Positions 63,063 to 64,000 of a stretch of DNA of 64,000 nt are shown piece by piece. Every line of letters starts with the position of its first letter. Within the stretch, counting starts at the first letter, position 1. The translations under genes and the position numbers were made by a program. Source of the stretch: Alkalihalobacillus sp. YIM B00296 (lineage in GTDB: Bacteria; Bacillota; Bacilli; Bacillales; Fictibacillaceae); NCBI RefSeq assembly GCF_020179385.1, contig NZ_JAIBLJ010000006.1, positions 20,433 through 84,432 on the forward strand. The letters are read 5' to 3'. The notes under the pieces were generated by a model that was not told the DNA's origin, did not search any database, and saw nothing but the letters and a program-made list of their open reading frames with translations.

Positions 63063-64000
63063 ATGGAAACAAAAACGATAAATTTGTCGCAAAAAATGAT
63101 TGACTCAGTTATGTTCATAAGGCCGCTTTTGTCTAAAGGCGTGCAAAATGATAAATGGTCTTATGATTATGGTGTTGTTTTAAAAGGAGCAGAGCTTATT
63201 TGGAAAAAAACAGGTGAGCAAAAATATTTTGATTATATGAAAAAAAATATGGATGCATTTGTAAATGATAATGGAAATATAAGGGAATATGATATCAATC
63301 ACTTTAATATTGATCATATTAACAATGGGAAGGTCCTGCTAACTTTGTATAAAGAAACAGGAGAAATCAAATATAAAAAAGCAATCGATCTCTTAAGAAG
63401 GCAATTACAGTTACATCCGCGTACATCAGAAGGAGTTTTTTGGCATAAAAAAGTCTATCCAAATCAAATCTGGCTTGATGGATTATATATGGGTTCTCCC
63501 TTTTATGCTGAGTATGTAAAGGAGTTTGGACAAGAAAAGGAATTTGATGATATTACAAAGCAATTTTTGTTATGTGCAAAGAACACAAGAGATCATAAAA
63601 CAGGGCTTCTTTATCACGCATTTGATGAGAAAAAAGTACAGCCATGGTGTAATCCTGAAACAGGTCACTCAAAGAATTTCTGGGGAAGATCAATGGGATG
63701 GTTTGTTATGGGATTAGTGGATACTCTATCATTCCTTCCAGACACACATAAAGACCGTGATACATTACTAGTATTGCTAGTAGAAGTATTACAGGCCTTA
63801 AAAAATGTTCAAGATGAAGAATCTAAAGTATGGTATCAAGTGCTCAATAAGGGCGACCTTAAAGGGAATTATCTTGAAGCTTCAGCCTCCTGCATGATTT
63901 TATATGCCATTGCAAAGGGTGTTAGGTTAGGTTACCTAAACAAAGAATGGGCTATAGTTGCCAATCAAGTATATAAAGGCATCATTGACGAATTTATTAC
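63063..64000 (+). CDS. GH105 unsaturated glucuronyl/galacturonyl hydrolase (YesR/YteR-like), runs off the window
   Basis: The first 312 residues are present without a stop. The protein is a six-hairpin (alpha/alpha)6 toroid of the GH105/GH88 type, which cleaves unsaturated galacturonyl-rhamnose produced by rhamnogalacturonan lyases. NQIWLDGLYMGSPFYAEY holds the catalytic aspartate (D139, matching D143 of YteR). HSKNFWGRSMGWFVMGL and GNYLEASASCMILYAIAKG are the other conserved blocks. There is no signal peptide. The ATG at 63063 follows GAAAGGGTGAACAAAG. About 50-60 residues are probably missing at the right edge. Confidence 0.9.
   Translation, partial: METKTINLSQKMIDSVMFIRPLLSKGVQNDKWSYDYGVVLKGAELIWKKTGEQKYFDYMKKNMDAFVNDNGNIREYDINHFNIDHINNGKVLLTLYKETGEIKYKKAIDLLRRQLQLHPRTSEGVFWHKKVYPNQIWLDGLYMGSPFYAEYVKEFGQEKEFDDITKQFLLCAKNTRDHKTGLLYHAFDEKKVQPWCNPETGHSKNFWGRSMGWFVMGLVDTLSFLPDTHKDRDTLLVLLVEVLQALKNVQDEESKVWYQVLNKGDLKGNYLEASASCMILYAIAKGVRLGYLNKEWAIVANQVYKGIIDEFI

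Overview
The window looks like chromosomal DNA of a Bacillaceae endospore former (Bacillus or a close relative). The first 12.6 kb follow the Bacillus subtilis order yjbJ-yjbK-yjbL-yjbM-nadF-yjbO-prpE-(mgtE)-yjbQ-fabI. The block at 36.5-38.3 kb matches yjcF-yjcG-yjcH. Ribosome binding sites are strong, TTG and GTG starts are used often, and factor-independent terminators are plentiful. The species cannot be told from this window.

Layout. (1) 1-1400: the 3' part of a group II intron with its reverse transcriptase, ending a few bases from yjbJ. (2) 1.4-12.6 kb: conserved housekeeping genes: lytic transglycosylase, CYTH protein, UPF0738, small alarmone synthetase, NAD kinase, RluD-type pseudouridine synthase, PrpE phosphatase, RodA, MgtE, KefB-type antiporter and FabI. 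A phased array of short ATTGCAC boxes lies between yjbO and prpE. (3) 13-34.5 kb: a surface-glycan island at the place where B. subtilis carries its cotO-cotZYXWV spore-coat genes. It has at least seven intact glycosyltransferases, one broken one, a UDP-amino-deoxysugar pathway (2-epimerase, 4,6-dehydratase, RmlD-like reductase), another sugar SDR, a PAPS-dependent sulfotransferase, and a sat / SLC13-type permease / cysC module joined to a glycosyltransferase. Cysteine-rich coat-like proteins and a UTP-sugar-1-phosphate uridylyltransferase sit at its edges. (4) 34.7-39 kb: MBL-fold hydrolase, YetF-family protein, yjcFGH, a YutG/PgpA-like protein. (5) 39.05-41.5 kb: tRNA-Val(GAC) followed by a decayed integrase and phage gene remnants. 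(6) 41.6-64 kb: a more AT-rich plant-polysaccharide locus: Udh-like dehydrogenase, broken pectinesterase, rhamnogalacturonan acetylesterase-like protein, LplABC-like ABC importer without its ATPase, xylA-xylB, GH95, two GH43 enzymes, an alpha/beta-hydrolase esterase, YesL-like protein and a GH105 gene that runs off the end. This half holds many broken genes and one recombination scar.

How the genes may work together. The most interesting reading is that region 3 makes a sulfated glycan for the spore surface. Sat and CysC would make PAPS from sulfate brought in by the permease. No PAPS reductase is in the window, and the sulfotransferase carries the canonical PAPS-binding motifs. The spore link is inferred from locus position, the CgeB-like glycosyltransferase, Cys-rich coat-like neighbours and a sigma-E-like promoter; the sequence does not prove it. 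Region 6 would degrade arabinoxylan and pectin fragments, import the oligosaccharides and send xylose into the pentose phosphate pathway.
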